A stretch of DNA of 64,000 nt from Marchantia polymorpha subsp. ruderalis (Eukaryota > Streptophyta > Marchantiopsida > Marchantiales > Marchantiaceae), in assembly GCA_037833965.1 (NCBI GenBank), contig AP031352.1:21990501-22054500 (forward strand), read 5' to 3'. Under the pieces are notes generated by a model. It did not search any database, had not been told where the DNA came from, and saw only the letters and a program-made list of their open reading frames with translations. Positions 32,003-45,950 of this stretch are shown piece by piece. The translations under genes were made by a program, and so were the position numbers. Each line of letters starts with the position of its first letter. Position 1 is the first letter of the stretch.

Positions 32003-32677
32003 AACCTGGAAATGCACATGAAGGGGAATAAGGCATGAACTTGGATCTTTGTTGTACCTCACGGACTTTGTTGTGCCTCGACCATGTGCCGGTCGTGGAG
32101 TCGTAAATCAAAGATCTGCGCTCATCTGGAAGTAGAATTCATCCCAAAACCAGCTTGAAGCGCTTTGTAGATCGGTCCACGACGAAACCAACCACCACAC
32201 AGTTCATCGTTCCAATCGATGCAATGACCGTAGGTATTGCATCGATTTCATGAGGTATGTTCAGGGTCAGGAATTTATCCGCAACTGCGCTATACAGAAC
32301 ATATTTCATCGACAAACGTTTATTGGAACACAAAGCCTCCATCGGCAGCGACTAGCAACTTGGATTCAAATGTAATGCATTCCTTGTGATCCATTGATCA
32401 CTGCAGCAAAAGAAGGCCGCGCCGCCAGTAAAATAATAATAGGCAATAACATGTTTATTTCAGATATTGTTCCGTAAATCAGGACCATCAACGATTTCCA
32501 TCCACTTTTTTACAGACTGAACTACATGCTGCAAGTGTGGAAACTGGCAGACCATGATCTCTGAGAACTTCGATCAGATATTCGCTAGGTAAAGTTTCCC
32601 AAGGATCTCCAGGTCGACTCTCTTTCGTTTCGACTACCGTTGCAGCAATCAATTCAGAGGATGATGTATATGACGGT
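32003..32677 (-). pseudogene. F-box pseudogene, unit copy 2
   Basis: Copy of 6236-6910 with the same A-run shift and the same stop after FKLVLG. The disruptions therefore predate the amplification. Confidence 0.75.
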
Positions 32678-34267
32678 CATCTCTGCATCGGCGATCTGCA
32701 ACAGCTCACAAGGGAGCAGAATAGTTACTTGCGAGTTGAGCTGGACGAAAAGTCTCACGCAGGTTGACTCAGAAAGGCTCAAATGAGAAGAATTGCGTGC
32801 ATAGACACTTGTGACTCACCTTTCAACCTAGAGAATGCTGGCTGGCTACACAAGTCTGCACGAGAGAAGAATGGAAACGATGGTCATTTAGTTGTCACAG
32901 GTGCCACAACGCGTCGCGCACATTTCAAATTCGTGAAATTTCAAATTTCAAATCTCACGAATTTCAAATTTTTGTGACGCCATCAATATATTTTCTTGAT
33001 TCATGGCGGCAGTGGACGCGGATAGGTGGGTGGAGTGAAATTTGAAAGGGCAGCGTCGAAATTCAAAAGGTTTCAAATTTCAATGCTCGAGCACCTGAGT
33101 GAAGCAAATTCTCGAGCATCTTGGCACTACAGGGTGTTTGGATGACTGTTAAATAGGCTCCACTGAACTGACCACTACTCCACTGCACTCAGATCAGTTT
33201 TCCAAGCACTCAGTTCGGGGCCAGAGTCCCGGACTTAATGCTTCACGTACTGATCTAACGCAGGAACAAATTACAGAAAGAGCGTAGGGACTTTAGGAAA
33301 AGGCCTCACAGTACCTACGTGCTCTGCAGACATTGTACATGCTTGCAAGCCCATCTCAAATATGTGATAGAATTCAACAGTATTACACGAACTATGTGAC
33401 TTATAGACAACTACCAAGAATGTTGAACATATCTGGAATTCCGTTGCCAGATCTCCAAGCCCCCCTGTGGGTATTGTGCTCTCACAAAGTTTGCTTCAAG
33501 GCTTACTTAAACTTGGTCCGAAGCTTGCCGATCCTCGTGTACCATTTACTATTGCACGTCATTTACTATTGTATACGTCGTTCTGCCCGATCGTAAGGAT
33601 GATGTTGTCTTCGTAAAGAGCAAACAAGAGTGTTCAACGAATTGATGCACGCTGCCGGTTTCTCTGCAATCACAGACAGTTCTCGTTAAATGATTGTGTG
33701 CATCATTTGCAAACCAGATATAATAAAAATGCAGGGACGGGTTGATGCTGTGCGGAATAATAATGGATCAGCACTAAGCAGAGATCACGACTCACAACTG
33801 ACAGCTCTGTCACGCTGAATTCAGTGTAAACGGCTTTCAGGAGTCAAGCAGAGTACTATCAACGATGACAGCCCAGGCTGAAATTAACATCAAGATGTTT
33901 AAGGCTTGGAAGTACTTCCTGACCAAGTCGCGCAGGGCCAATAACGTACCAGAAGGTAACCAATATTCTCCAATAGATTCGACAGAAGAGAAATATGCCG
34001 AAATCTGCAATCCAGCGACTTGACGGGAATCGACTTCTGTATTCACGCCAAGGTACTTGATAGAGTGAGAGGAAGTTGACGTCAAGCGCTGAATTGCAGA
34101 TTCAGTTCTACGAGCAGCTTCGGGCTCCGGAGAGAGTGGGCAGAGTGGTGGGCATTATATACTCCTCCCGGGACTTCACGAGAACAAATCGACGCTGGAG
34201 TCAAAGGATTGCGAAGGCACTAGACACACTCCGAGTCCATCTTCCTCCTCAATCTACATAGAGGACC

Positions 34268-35257
34268 TTTAGGACTGTTTGAAGTTACATCCCCTGAGTA
34301 ATTTATTTTCCCCTCATTAACTTATTGAACGAGTGGTTTAGTGTCCAACACGAAAGTACTCGTTGAATAAGTTAGTGAAAACTAAACAAATCTAAAACTA
34401 AAATCTTTTGTGTGTCTTTGTACTTGAATAGATCAAACAGTGTACTTCACTTGATAATGATATGGAAATGCGGAAAATTGATTCATCATCATCGTCACCT
34501 GTGGATCCTAGGGTTTAGGGTTTAGTGAGGGTTTAGGGTTATGTGAGGCAAAATTTACTCAAGGTTCTCAAATAGCAAAGATAACTTAATAATTAAGTTT
34601 GTGATCAAATTAAATTTTTATATCCACTTTAAATATTTTTTCAACAACACTCATGACCTCATGCCCAAGATATCAATGGATTTACAGAGTCTTTCATTAA
34701 GCAATTAGATTTATCAGTAATACTGTTATTAAGGAGTTATAACTTTCCTCGTCGTCTTCGCAGTGTCACCCTTGCTAGCTTTAAGAACTCATTACTATAT
34801 TTTATTGCACCAAAAAAAATGGTTATCTAGCACACTTACTGCCATGAGCTACCTAAACATACAATAATCATGGTTTCTAATACTCTACCATAAAAGATAA
34901 AGTAAATTATGTAAATTTGAAAATAAAATAAATTTGGATGTGATTGAGTATATATCATCAGGTAATATGATCAAGTAGCTTAAATTCATTATTATATTTT
35001 TGTTTCAAACCAATAATTTCAATGAAAGTGTAAAATATTCTTATCAAGCTCCCTTGTCACTTAACGTGTGTGCAGTCACACATGAGTTACTTTTTTTTAA
35101 ACAAAAAGTAAAAGTCAAGTTATAAATAAAGAAACAAAATTGATTTAAAATATGAATAAAAAAGACAATAAATGTCAATGTAAAAAAATGAAAATTTTGA
35201 AAAAGTGAGTCAATGAATTATTGAGTATGAAAATTTACTTAAAAATTCCAATTGGAA
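34268..35257. other. AT-rich island, unit copy 2
   Basis: Copy of 8501-9490, with the telomere-like motif at 34510-34541. Confidence 0.6.
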
Positions 35258-35387
35258 GTTACATTTATTGCTCTTTATCTAAAATAAGCGTGGAAAGCAC
35301 ATTACTAAAGAGGTGGAGGGTTAACCTATTCCTTGACAGGTTGATATTTGAATTTGAATGGAGACCATGAAAGAACTATCAAATACC

Positions 35388-35848
35388 AGAAAGAACTATC
35401 AAATGAACTGATGGAAGTAGTATAGCTGATCCATTCCCTTCAATCGACTGGATGTTTGCAAGCTTTATTATCTTAAATGGAAACCGACCATCTAATGTTC
35501 ATTCATGCCCCTTGCAATCGAATTGCACATGAGCCCCATTCCAGTTGTGAGCAAAATCACCTTTTTTCCCCGGTTGACGAATCTAGCCAATAGAGTGAAT
35601 ACTTTCTGGAAACTCATGAGAGAAGTTTGAACGTAGTGATTACAGCATAACATTTATTTTTCAAAAGGTTGCCGTCGGAACTGGGATGAACCGCTTTACT
35701 TCCGACGTCGTGGGACCTTCTGAAGTAAAAACTGTCACCGTCCACTTCCCAGTAGTCATGTTGTACACCAAAGCCCGATGCGACCAGAACAAGCTTGAAA
35801 GGAAAATGATATGATCCCCTTGCCCGTTCCAACTTCCTACGTACCTTC
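35388..35848 (-). pseudogene. F-box-associated fragment A, unit copy 2
   Basis: Copy of 9621-10081, between direct repeats at 35260-35361 and 35861-35962. Confidence 0.6.
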
Positions 35849-36288
35849 CTTCTTACTTCCTACATTTATTGCTCTTTATCTAAAATAAGCGTGGAAAGCA
35901 CATTACTAAAGAGGTGGAGGGTTAACCTATTTCTTGACCGGTTGATATTTGAATTTGAATGGTTTCGCGCGTTCCGCGCGAAACCATTCAAATTTTTGAA
36001 AAATGTGTGTTACAAGGGACTGCCCGGGCGAACACAATATAAGAGCCTTGAGGATTATGTTTCGAGCCTGTATCTGATCGTTGGATCGCATAGCGACCCT
36101 TTACCTCATAACGATCGGGATGGGGGGCATCAAAGCTTGTGTATCAGCATTCGGAGTAGATCAATTCGATTCCGAGGACCCCGGGGAGTCGAAAAGTCTG
36201 CCTCATTACTTCAGTGTGTTCTTCGGCTCCGTTGAATCCATATCGTGAGAGTCGAGGCGAACAGTGACCTATTCGCCTAGACTCTCTC

Positions 36289-36438
36289 GTGATATGGATT
36301 CAAGAGTACAAAGGCTGGAAATGGGGCTATTCCATATTGGCCATAGTCATGGGTGCAGCTCTTGTCCTGCTCGTAAGTGCACGGAGTTTCTTCAGGTACA
36401 GAGTTCCCATAGGCAGTCCATTCACTTCCGTGGCCAGA
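36289..36438 (+). pseudogene. NPF transporter fragment, unit copy 2
   Basis: Copy of 10522-10671, with the junction hairpin at 36232-36303. Confidence 0.7.
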
Positions 36439-36470
36439 GAAACCGCAAGCTCCCCACTCAAACGGACCAG

Positions 36471-39400
36471 CGTTTATTGATCGTTACCTCTCTCTTTCTT
36501 CGAGCTCTGAATGTGTACGCTTCTACTGCTGGTAAGTCAAACCGCATGATCTTGGGATTCCCATTCTCCTCTTTTATCTCCAACGTTCTCCTTGAACTAC
36601 GCGTGGCTCAATCGTGAAGAGGAATTGAGCGTTGATTTTGGAATTTTCGTGGGGGCGAGTGGGTTCGCCTGATGAGGAGGAATAGGAATTTAATTTCTTT
36701 AGTTTGTAAGTTTTATTTCCCCGGACGTCCTTTCGGGTGTCGCAACTTATTCACATTGTTCAAATTTCCGATTATGGGAGCTGAGCGATATCTGTCGACA
36801 TGATGTTTTGGTCAATATAGTCACGATTCCTCATTCGTGAGGACAATTGTATCGGTAGCTGTCAGTATTTGGTATTTAGATCAGTGATCATAATGATCGC
36901 GAAGCCTAAAGACTGCTGGAGCACAGTTTTCGTGTTCATGTGTTGCCAGAATTTTCTCACCTCTCATACACAGCTCGTTGTACCACTTCAAGTTCCGGGC
37001 TTTACAGCAAGATTAGTTCGATGCCGAGAACTTAAGTTGCAGCTTGGCTCAGAGCTTTTTCTCAACGCTTGTGTCCAAAGGTGTACTCCAGAATGCTTCA
37101 CTTGAAGATGATAATCATCTTGGAGAGAAAGAGGTCAACCACAGAGTTCATTGAATGCCAACCGTGCCGACCTTTTACCTCTTTCCCTATGCAAGGGTTG
37201 TGAGCAAAGTAAAGGATGCACTTTGCAATATTTCAATATGATTAGGTCTTGGACTCATGTATATTCCCACCCCGGATTTCGTCACGTGGCTGTGTCAGAG
37301 GTCTGCTCAGCTTACTGTCTCTCAAGATATTATACGCTGAACACTTACGTGATCAGAGTGCCGGAATCAGTGAGGGTGGCAATCCAGTAAACTTGATCAA
37401 CCCATCGAAGGAATGCGGCCCCTCAAAGCGAGATTTCTAGCGGTTCTGCTGAGTTTGGCCGAAGATATGCTTCTCTGATTTCAAGTTATAGATTGTGCAA
37501 GTTTGTTAAAAGAGCCCTCCTATCGTCGTTCTTCGTTGTATCCTAGATATAACCATCTCATTTAGAGAAATGGATACTTATTTATCTACCGGGTAATGTT
37601 TTTGGTGTCTCGGAACCAATTTGGACTAATTGATTCATCATTCAATCACGGCCTTCACCTTGTCGACTCATATCTGCCAGCCCCTTGATGATAAGTAGGC
37701 GCCGACTGTGAGGGGTAACCTGATCAGAGAGCTGAAGCATTTTGTCCTTGGTGACAATGTATCTGGTGCAGTAAGCTTGCAACAACTACGGAAATGAGCT
37801 TGATTCTAACCATAACATTGCTAACCTTAGTATTGCTTGCCAGCTAAGTTTTTACCTGTTCCTCTGAAGGAAGTTCAAGTAGGGCTTTTCCTTATAGAAC
37901 CAACTTTGCAACATGAATTTCTGTCCCGAGTGTGGTGAAGGGTTCAAATTCGAATAGCATGGTGGGCGGAGCTATCACGTAGCAAATTAAGTCTTCTTTA
38001 GTTCGCTACTGCAGATCGCTAAGTGTGTAGAGATGAGTAGTGGGATGAGACTTATACTGCTTGGGAAGAGTAAACTCGTTATCCGCTCGTGGAAAGAGCT
38101 GCATTGAGGTCTTCAAGTTTAGTCGATTTTGCGTTAGGGCAATTCATTACAGGTTTCTATGTGAGGTACTTTTAATACTGGAAGGGGTTTGACGTAGGAA
38201 ACACTTTACCTTGCATGTGGTTGACATGGAAGAGCAGGACATCCTTTGTGTCCTTTTCGGATTCGAATTCTGGATTCTTCAGTGAATCATTTCATGTTAT
38301 TTATAGGTGCAATTCCTAATGAAGCCAGATTAGCGAATCAATTTCGGTTAGTTCGACTTTCTTCGCTGTTGAGTTTGTTTTCGCACTTTGACGGGCTTGC
38401 TGCTCGTTCTCTTTACAGGCCGTCCCACGGCCTTAATCGTTTCGCGTGGACTTCAGACATTCCTTTTTTCTTTCCCTTTCTGGAGATACGCAACTTATTT
38501 TAGCGCTTTAGTCGGGCGTGATCCAATAACAAGGGTTTTGAAGAAGGACCACAAACATCAGCATCTGAAACTTGTTGTGCACATACAGTTCCCTTGCAAG
38601 TGATTTGGGTTGAATGTTATTAATTACTAGATATTTCATCATCAATACGTGATGTGCTCATCTTCACGCTGTTTTTTACCATTCCCTATACGCTAATTTC
38701 CAAAGCGTCACATATGTGTGATGGACTCGTCTTCATATCCGCAAGAGTTGTGTTGAGCAGGTTGGGCAAATAGCTCGATTTCTCCCAGTTTATTTCGTTT
38801 GCCTAAGAATACTTCAATTATCTTAAGGCTCTTACATTTTTTTCCCGGAGACAAACTCTTGATTGCCATCTACTTTCATAAACAACGGCACAGCATATAA
38901 TCCATCCTCAGTTTGGAAGATAAAAAACTTTGATTTCGGTCGTGTTTATTTGAAGAGCTCTAGAAGCCTCCAGAGTTTTATTGCTGTTATCTAGAACGGT
39001 TGGCTTAATGAATATGCATTCTTATGTCTGTTTGCAGCCTCGTTCCTGCAAGAAGGTGATGCTGCGGTTGCCAATGGTGACTACACTACCGCGGTCCGTC
39101 ATTATAGCAGTTTTATTGGTATGAATATCCTCCCTATATATATGTTTGTACGCATTTTTAATATACTTAGTATCAGTACGCATTGTTATGGGCAACATAC
39201 TCTGTTGTCCAAATTCCAGTGCTTAATGTATTGTGTCCTCAATTTTGACTCTTGTTAAAGTCAGCCTTGTTTTAAGACACTTGATTAATACTTGGCAGTG
39301 TTTCCTTCTTACTAAATCTTCAAACAATTGTTATTTCTCGGCAGATTTGAATCCTGCTGCAGCAATAGGCTACTCCAAGCGGTCGGCGGTTTATGTACAG

Positions 39401-39902
39401 CAAAAAACATACAAGGAAGCCATCTATGACTTGGATAAAGCTGTCGAAGTTGATCCAGTATTTGTTCAAGGTTATTTGAATAGGGGCCGCCTTTTTCGAC
39501 AGAGCTGCAGGTAAAATTCTCCACCTTTACATAAGTTATTCAAGGAAATATATTCAGGGCTGGTTGTAGAGTTGCTACTCTACTGATTGACGCCCATTTC
39601 TTCTGAAAATATTAATACAGAAGTGTGGATTGGAAGAAGATATTGTTTTCAGACAGAATGTTGAAGCGGCAAGTGGTTCAATTGATATATTTATCTCCTA
39701 GTTTTTTGAAAGAAAAACGATGTTGAGTTTACGAAAGCGGAATCAAGACAAAACCTTTCCCGTCATTTTCTGGTTTTTGTAACTTACAGTAGGGAGTTGA
39801 TCTTGAAGATTTTGAATAACAGTTGGTGCTTGCTTTTACGGACACAGGTTTGAAGAGGCGGAAAAAGATTTCAATAAAGTTATTGAGATCAACCCGGATT
39901 TT
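36471..39902 (+). pseudogene. P58IPK: P58IPK-like TPR fragment, unit copy 2
   Basis: Copy of 10704-14135. Exons at about 36471-36531, 39038-39118, 39345-39510 and 39848-39902, truncated by the palindrome cluster in the same place. Confidence 0.6.
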
Positions 39903-40088
39903 GGGCCTTAGGAGCCCAAAAGCCACGTGGGCCTCCTAAGGCCCACGTGGCTGGGATGCGCGGGCGTTCGAACGCCCGCGCATCCCCTCCACCCTTAGCC
40001 CCACGCGTGGTGGGGCTTGGGGGACGGCCCCTCCCCCGAAACGTCTCTAAGCCCCCATTTCCGGAGGGGGCCTAGAGACGTTTTGGGG
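39903..40088. repeat. GC-rich palindrome cluster, unit copy 2
   Basis: Copy of 14136-14321, with the 34-bp perfect palindrome at 39953-39986. Confidence 0.95.
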
Positions 40089-40903
40089 CAAGTGTCGGAA
40101 CTTCTACTGCAGCATGACTGTGATTCGAACCTGAAATGTGAAAAGATGTTGCCTCCGAAGCGAAGCCAGTAGATCGCCCCTTCGCACGGCTTGATATCAC
40201 AGAACGGAAGTTCTGTGTTATCACACCTCTCCAACCGCAGCTCGTAGACCAGCACTTGCACTCACGAGCTCTCTGCAGATTTCAATTACAGCTCTCGGGA
40301 GACTACGAAACTGTTGAGCCATGATTGATTCGACTCCAGCAGATACCAACTCTTCACAGGCAAGTGTCGGAACTTCTACTGCAGCATGAGTGTGATTCGA
40401 ACCTGAAATGTGAAAAGATGTTGCCTCCGAAGCGAAGCCGGTAGATCTCCCCTTCGCACGGCTTGATATCACAGAACGGAAGCTCTGTGTTATCACACCT
40501 CTCCAACCGCAGCTCGTAGACCAGCACTTGCACTCACGAGCTCTCTGCAGATTTCAATTACAGTTCTCGGGAGACTACGAAACTGTTGAGCCATGATTGA
40601 TTCGACTCCAGCAGATACCAACTTTTCACAGGCAAGTGTCGGAACTTCTACTGCAGCATGAGTGTGATTCGAACCTGAAATGTGAAAAGATGTTGCCTCC
40701 GAAGCGAAGCCGGTAGATCTCCCCTTCGCACGGCTTGATATCACAGAACGGAAGTTCTGTGTTATCACACCTCTCCAACTGCAGCTCGTAGACCAGCACT
40801 TGCACTCACGAGCTCTCTGCAGATTTCAATTACAGCTCTCGGGAGACTACGAAACTGTTGAGCCATGATTGATTCGACTCCAGCAGATACCAACTTTTCA
40901 CAG
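40088..40903. repeat. 272-bp tandem repeat, three units, unit copy 2
   Basis: Units start at 40088, 40360 and 40632. The same private base differences between units as in copy 1 show that the 272-bp array existed before the large amplification. Confidence 0.92.
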
Positions 40904-41118
40904 GAAAATCAGCTGTCACAATGATGCGCACTTCACTTATTCTCCCAATTTCAGGCGATTTCGGGAGAGGGTGATATTTCGAGGCGACTGCCTCAAAATA
41001 TCACCGTCTCACACAATCCTCTCCTGAATGCTTGTGCGTTTGAAACTCTGTACATCATAATAGCAAAACAAAAGGGGTAGCAGTTAGTCAATTACGAGCT
41101 GACATCTGTAATATCTGT

Positions 41119-41214
41119 GGACGCTGGCTGCAGAAATCTGGACGACGGAAGAATGGATCTGAGAACTTTGATCAGAAAGTCGGGAGGTAAGGTTCCCCAT
41201 GGATCTCCAGGTCG
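41119..41214 (-). pseudogene. F-box domain fragment, unit copy 2
   Basis: Copy of 15352-15447. Confidence 0.6.
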
Positions 41215-41817
41215 ACTCTATTCCGTTTCGAGTACAATTGCAATATGCATCAGCTGAGAAGGGAAGTAGAAGTCAGTAGGCACTTACGAGTCTACATTTG
41301 TGAACGCTGGCTGCAGAAGAAGTCTGGACGAGAAAGGAATAGAAACACTATCGACTTCTCTTTCCTTGCTTACAGTCCCGGACAGTCACACCGACCGGGT
41401 GTCGGAGTGGGAACGAATGATGAAGCTGTGGTTCGTGGAGAGTTCATTTTATACTGGCAATTTGGATTTGGTGTAATTGGAAAACGGGGGAATAGTTTCA
41501 AACTATTCCCCCGTTTTACAAGTACCGGAATTCGCGCAGTTTTGAACCAATTTGAATCCATCGTCTCTTAAACTCAAAGCGAAGGCGGGAAGAGAAATCT
41601 CTGATGACCACTGCTGACGTGCGGTGACACACGCAGCACGAACTGACAACATCCAGTCTGGTGACGTCGCTAATTCTAATCAGGGTTAAAAGTGCACGAA
41701 GCTCGTAAACAGCCGCTGAAGCTATTTTGTTCATGGGGCATCAACTCATGGGTGTAGTAAGACTACTCGTTCCCGTAGTTCGATCATAACTGCTGGGGAC
41801 AGAAGAATGTGGAAGTC

Positions 41818-42278
41818 AGAAAGAACTATCAAATGAACTGATGGAAGTAGTATAGCTGATCCATTCCCTTCAATCGACTGGATGTTTGCAAGCTTTATTA
41901 TCTTAAATGGAAACCGACCATCTAATGTTCATTCATGCCCCTTGCATTCGAATTGCACATGAGCCCCATTCCAGTTGTGAGCAAAATCACCTTTTTTCCC
42001 CGGTTGACGAATCTAGCCAATAGAGTGAATACTCTCTGGAAACTCATAAGAGAAGTTTGAACGTAGTGATTACAGCATAACATTTATTTTTCAAAAGGTT
42101 GCCGTCGGAACTGGGATGAACCGCTTTACTTCCGACGTTGTGGGACCTTCTGAAGTAAAAACTGTCACCGTCCACTTCCCAGTAGTCATGTTGTACACCA
42201 AAGCCCGATGCGACCAGAACAAGCTTGAAAGGAAAATGATATGATCCCCTTGCCCGTTCCAACTTCCTGCGTACCTTC
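41818..42278 (-). pseudogene. F-box-associated fragment B, unit copy 2
   Basis: Copy of 16051-16511. Confidence 0.6.
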
Positions 42279-43278
42279 TTCTGTGAAGTGTACACCTGCG
42301 TTGACATATCTGTTGAAGGTCCCACTCAATCTGAAACCAATAATGAGTAACAAAATTAATGATTCTGGAGTCACCCAGCATCATACATTTTTTCTAGAAA
42401 TGGTCCGAGGGCCCAATGAATTCTAGCGTAGCAAGCAAAATGAGCAGCCAGTAGTGAGAATGTTGCCTGATAAATAACGATCGTGACGTAAGTTGTAAGC
42501 TAAAACCAGCAGGAGGTGCAGCTCTCGAATAAAGTTGACGAGAGCTCAGAATCTGACGCTGTCCTGCGGTCTGAATGATGTTAAAGTTCACTGGCGGTGA
42601 CATCAGACATTCAAGAAGATAAGAAAAGTTATTTACGCATAAAGAGTTGACTGCTAATGTGCGAGCCGACCTTTTCTGCATTCTGCATGACCGAGTCACA
42701 TTGTGCAATCATTGTCTTCGAGAGAAGAGAGTTGAAAACAAGTTGTCAACCAAAATCTGCCTCAAGGTTCTCAGCTTGATATAAGCCGCCAGCAGCAGCA
42801 AGCGAGCAGCCGAGGAAATGTGAAGGGCATGCCGAGGATGCAGAGTGTCAGCAGCAACTCCTCCAGAAATGTCAGCTTCGTTGCACCTTCGCATCGAGCT
42901 AACCAGCAGGTCGTTGGATCACAGACTTCTCGCTTTCTCCAGCACACCGGAGGTCGCAAAATTGCGTTTCTTCTCATCACCACGGCTGGAGAAACTTGTC
43001 AATTGGCAATCGCTGCTCCGCCTTCTGATGGAAAAGCTGGACTTCACAGTCCCATGGCGCCGCCCGTGATGCAGGCAGGCAGGAAGGAAGGCAGACATCG
43101 ATATGCTATCCCAGCACCGACGACAAAGACGAAGGCAATGAGGCTGATTGATCACATTGATGATCTGCACCTCCAGTCCGTCTCGTCGTCCATGGGCATT
43201 CAAGCAGCAGAAATCAAGCTGAAGCGGATGAGCTGATTGAAGAAGCCCCAAGTGAGATTGAAATCGATTGTTCCTGTT

Positions 43279-44341
43279 CTATCCCGGAACGTGCTTACAC
43301 ATTTTCCAGAAGAAGATCAGCACCGGGAAAAGCAGCAGCGGGAAAATCAAGCAACAAATACTGGCAATTCCGAGCAGGAACACAGATCTGCTGGTGGTCA
43401 AGGAGGTGAAAGCGATCACGGGACCCACGCCGAAAGCGAACAGAAACCCCAGCAGGCAGAGCCATTTGCTTTGAACGCGTAGGCCCAGAGTGAACCTCGT
43501 GAAAATGTAGTGCAGAACGATGTAGATCTTGGCCAGAAACAGAGTATCCCAAACGATCAGCGCAATCATGAACACGACATCTGGACTGCCCTTCTTACTG
43601 CCAGAGATTGGAGCATGTGGCACGAATGGAGGACTGTAAACAGGTGGGCTCATTGACGCTCGCGGAACGAGTGTCGAGAATTCAGGACGATCGTACTCAG
43701 TGATGGTGAGGGTCGTCCGAGGCCAGGAGGAGCACGAAGTCCGAGGTGGTGGAGGTGCAATCCGAGGCAAACGAGAATTGAGAATTCGATCGATGAGCTG
43801 GGGCCGACCGGAGCTCTAGGAAATTGGAATGGAAGCTCGGAATGAATGCTTGAGTCCCGGGGATCCGTTTCTCCACAGCCTCCTCGACCTTCCCTCCTCG
43901 ATCCCTCGAGCTCGAGACGACGAAGCTGAGAATAGTGCAGTTCCGAATAGGAAACAGGTCAACTTGACAGGGAGAGGGCTGGCCAACTGGTCGCATGGGC
44001 GACGGGCGGGCAGTGGTGCACGATGGGCTAGAATTTCGGGGCAAGATGTTCTTGTCCGGAGTTGCATCAACCGAAGGACACTCTCCTCCCACTGGCTCGG
44101 TGCATGATGTGACGAAATTAGTGCTGCCTCCGGAGAAGGGGAGAAATCCACGAGTCCATGAGTTTGCGCAACAGCAACCGCAACCGCATGCTTCTGAGAG
44201 GCCAGCAGCCATGCCGAGAACTCTTCGGTCTATGGCATGGATCTTCGCAGTTCGACACCTCCCGGTGGCATTAGTATGGGCACACCCACACCCTGTAGAC
44301 ACCGCTGTTGGTGCCTCGGAATTGTCAGTCTTCAGACACAT
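43279..44341 (-). CDS. Unrecognised Cys-rich four-helix membrane protein, unit copy 2
   Basis: Copy of 17512-18574 with identical frames. The proposed intron would be 43888-43816. Confidence 0.4.
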
Positions 44342-45950
44342 CTTCGTGCCACCGACCGACTGTCGCTGGATCTCAGGAGAGGGCACTAGATTCTCCCGAG
44401 CCTCAGCCTCCCGATTCCCTCAAGCAAAACTGGCATGACGAACGGACTCTCTCCAATTGCAGATGCACAAGAGAAATCCATGACGTCACGATTCTCCGAC
44501 TGAATGAATGTATACCGGTCGATTCTCACGATTGATTCCCGCTTCATCAGACAGTCTGAAAAGGGCGAGCTCTGAGGACGACGATCCTGTAAAGCACAGG
44601 ATTCTGTCGCTTTCTCCGTTCCGCCTCGCGTGCCAGGTAGCATGCGCTCGCATCGCAAAGCAATTCGCCAGTGCTCGTAGTACTCTATGATTTTGTGGGC
44701 CGGGCTATGGCGGGGCAGGGCAGCAGAGGGGACGGCGGATAAGCTGCTGACTTTTTCTGAGTAGAGACGGGCTTGTATCTTGCCGCCGGCAAAATCTGAG
44801 CCTCACGTGCTGGTGACGGGAGTGGGAGCGAGTGTGGGATCTGCAGCGATTCATGAGTCAACGACAGCGCCCCTGGCCCCCAGGCTTCTTCTCTAGCATG
44901 GCTATGGTGGTGCCAGAAGTAGCCCTCGGACTCCGCATCCTGTTCCAAACGCGGCTACTTCCAACTTCACGCGAAGGAAATTCCCTGCGCATGGATCTCG
45001 AGTTATTGGAGCAGAAAGTCTTCTGCTCGAGAGTCAGCGGGTGCCATAAGCCACACCTCGATCGCCATCTCCGACTGGCGTCACTTGCACTCCGGACTCT
45101 GGACTCTGGCCGTGCCATGCGTGGACGCGTATCAAAACGCTGTGCGAGGGTGTGGATTATCCGAGTTGACTCTCGACACGGGACGCAAATCCATCATCTT
45201 CCGAAAAGCTCTGTGGTCAAGCATATCTCTCCGACGTGACCTGAACCCATCTCTCGTCTCACGTCCAATCCCAAACGGTAGACTTCGCTTCACTCGTCGA
45301 CCCGCTCGCTTGTCTCCATGTGCGTTCAGTGACGGTTTCAGTTTCAGCCATATCGGCCAAATTTGTCGATATTACATCACTCGGAGTTCTGGTGTAAAGA
45401 TAAATCTCGCCGCATGCTATGGTCTTCAGCAGAGCAGCATTGACGATACTGAGATGAACATCTGATTTAAACGATCCGTCATGAGTTGACTTAAAATTGC
45501 TGTCCATCGCGTACACAAGGTTGATCCATTTTTATTAAGGTAACCTTCTTTTTGAACTGACTTTAAACAATCGATCCTCTTGGCTCATAATTGACGTGCA
45601 AATCGTCGACTGCAAGTGCGAGTGATCGACACAGGAGAGAAATCCTCTTTAACGAAGAAATCCTCAAGACGAGGGAGTAAAAAGTATCCACACTGAATCC
45701 AGTTGCAACCACGGTGATGCGTTCGTTGAAAATGTAGGGGTGAAATTCATTTCACTTTTCAATATAAGCACTGATTCATCCCGAGGATCAAATCAAGAAT
45801 TTACAGCAACCGAATCTCGATCCAGCCAGATCGTTCTATTTATGATTATTATCGGTAATTTTAGGACCTCAAAACCTCCAGTGCTAAAAGTTGAAGCTGC
45901 GGATTCATACACCGCGAACTACTTAAAGCATCCGAATTTGTACAGAACCT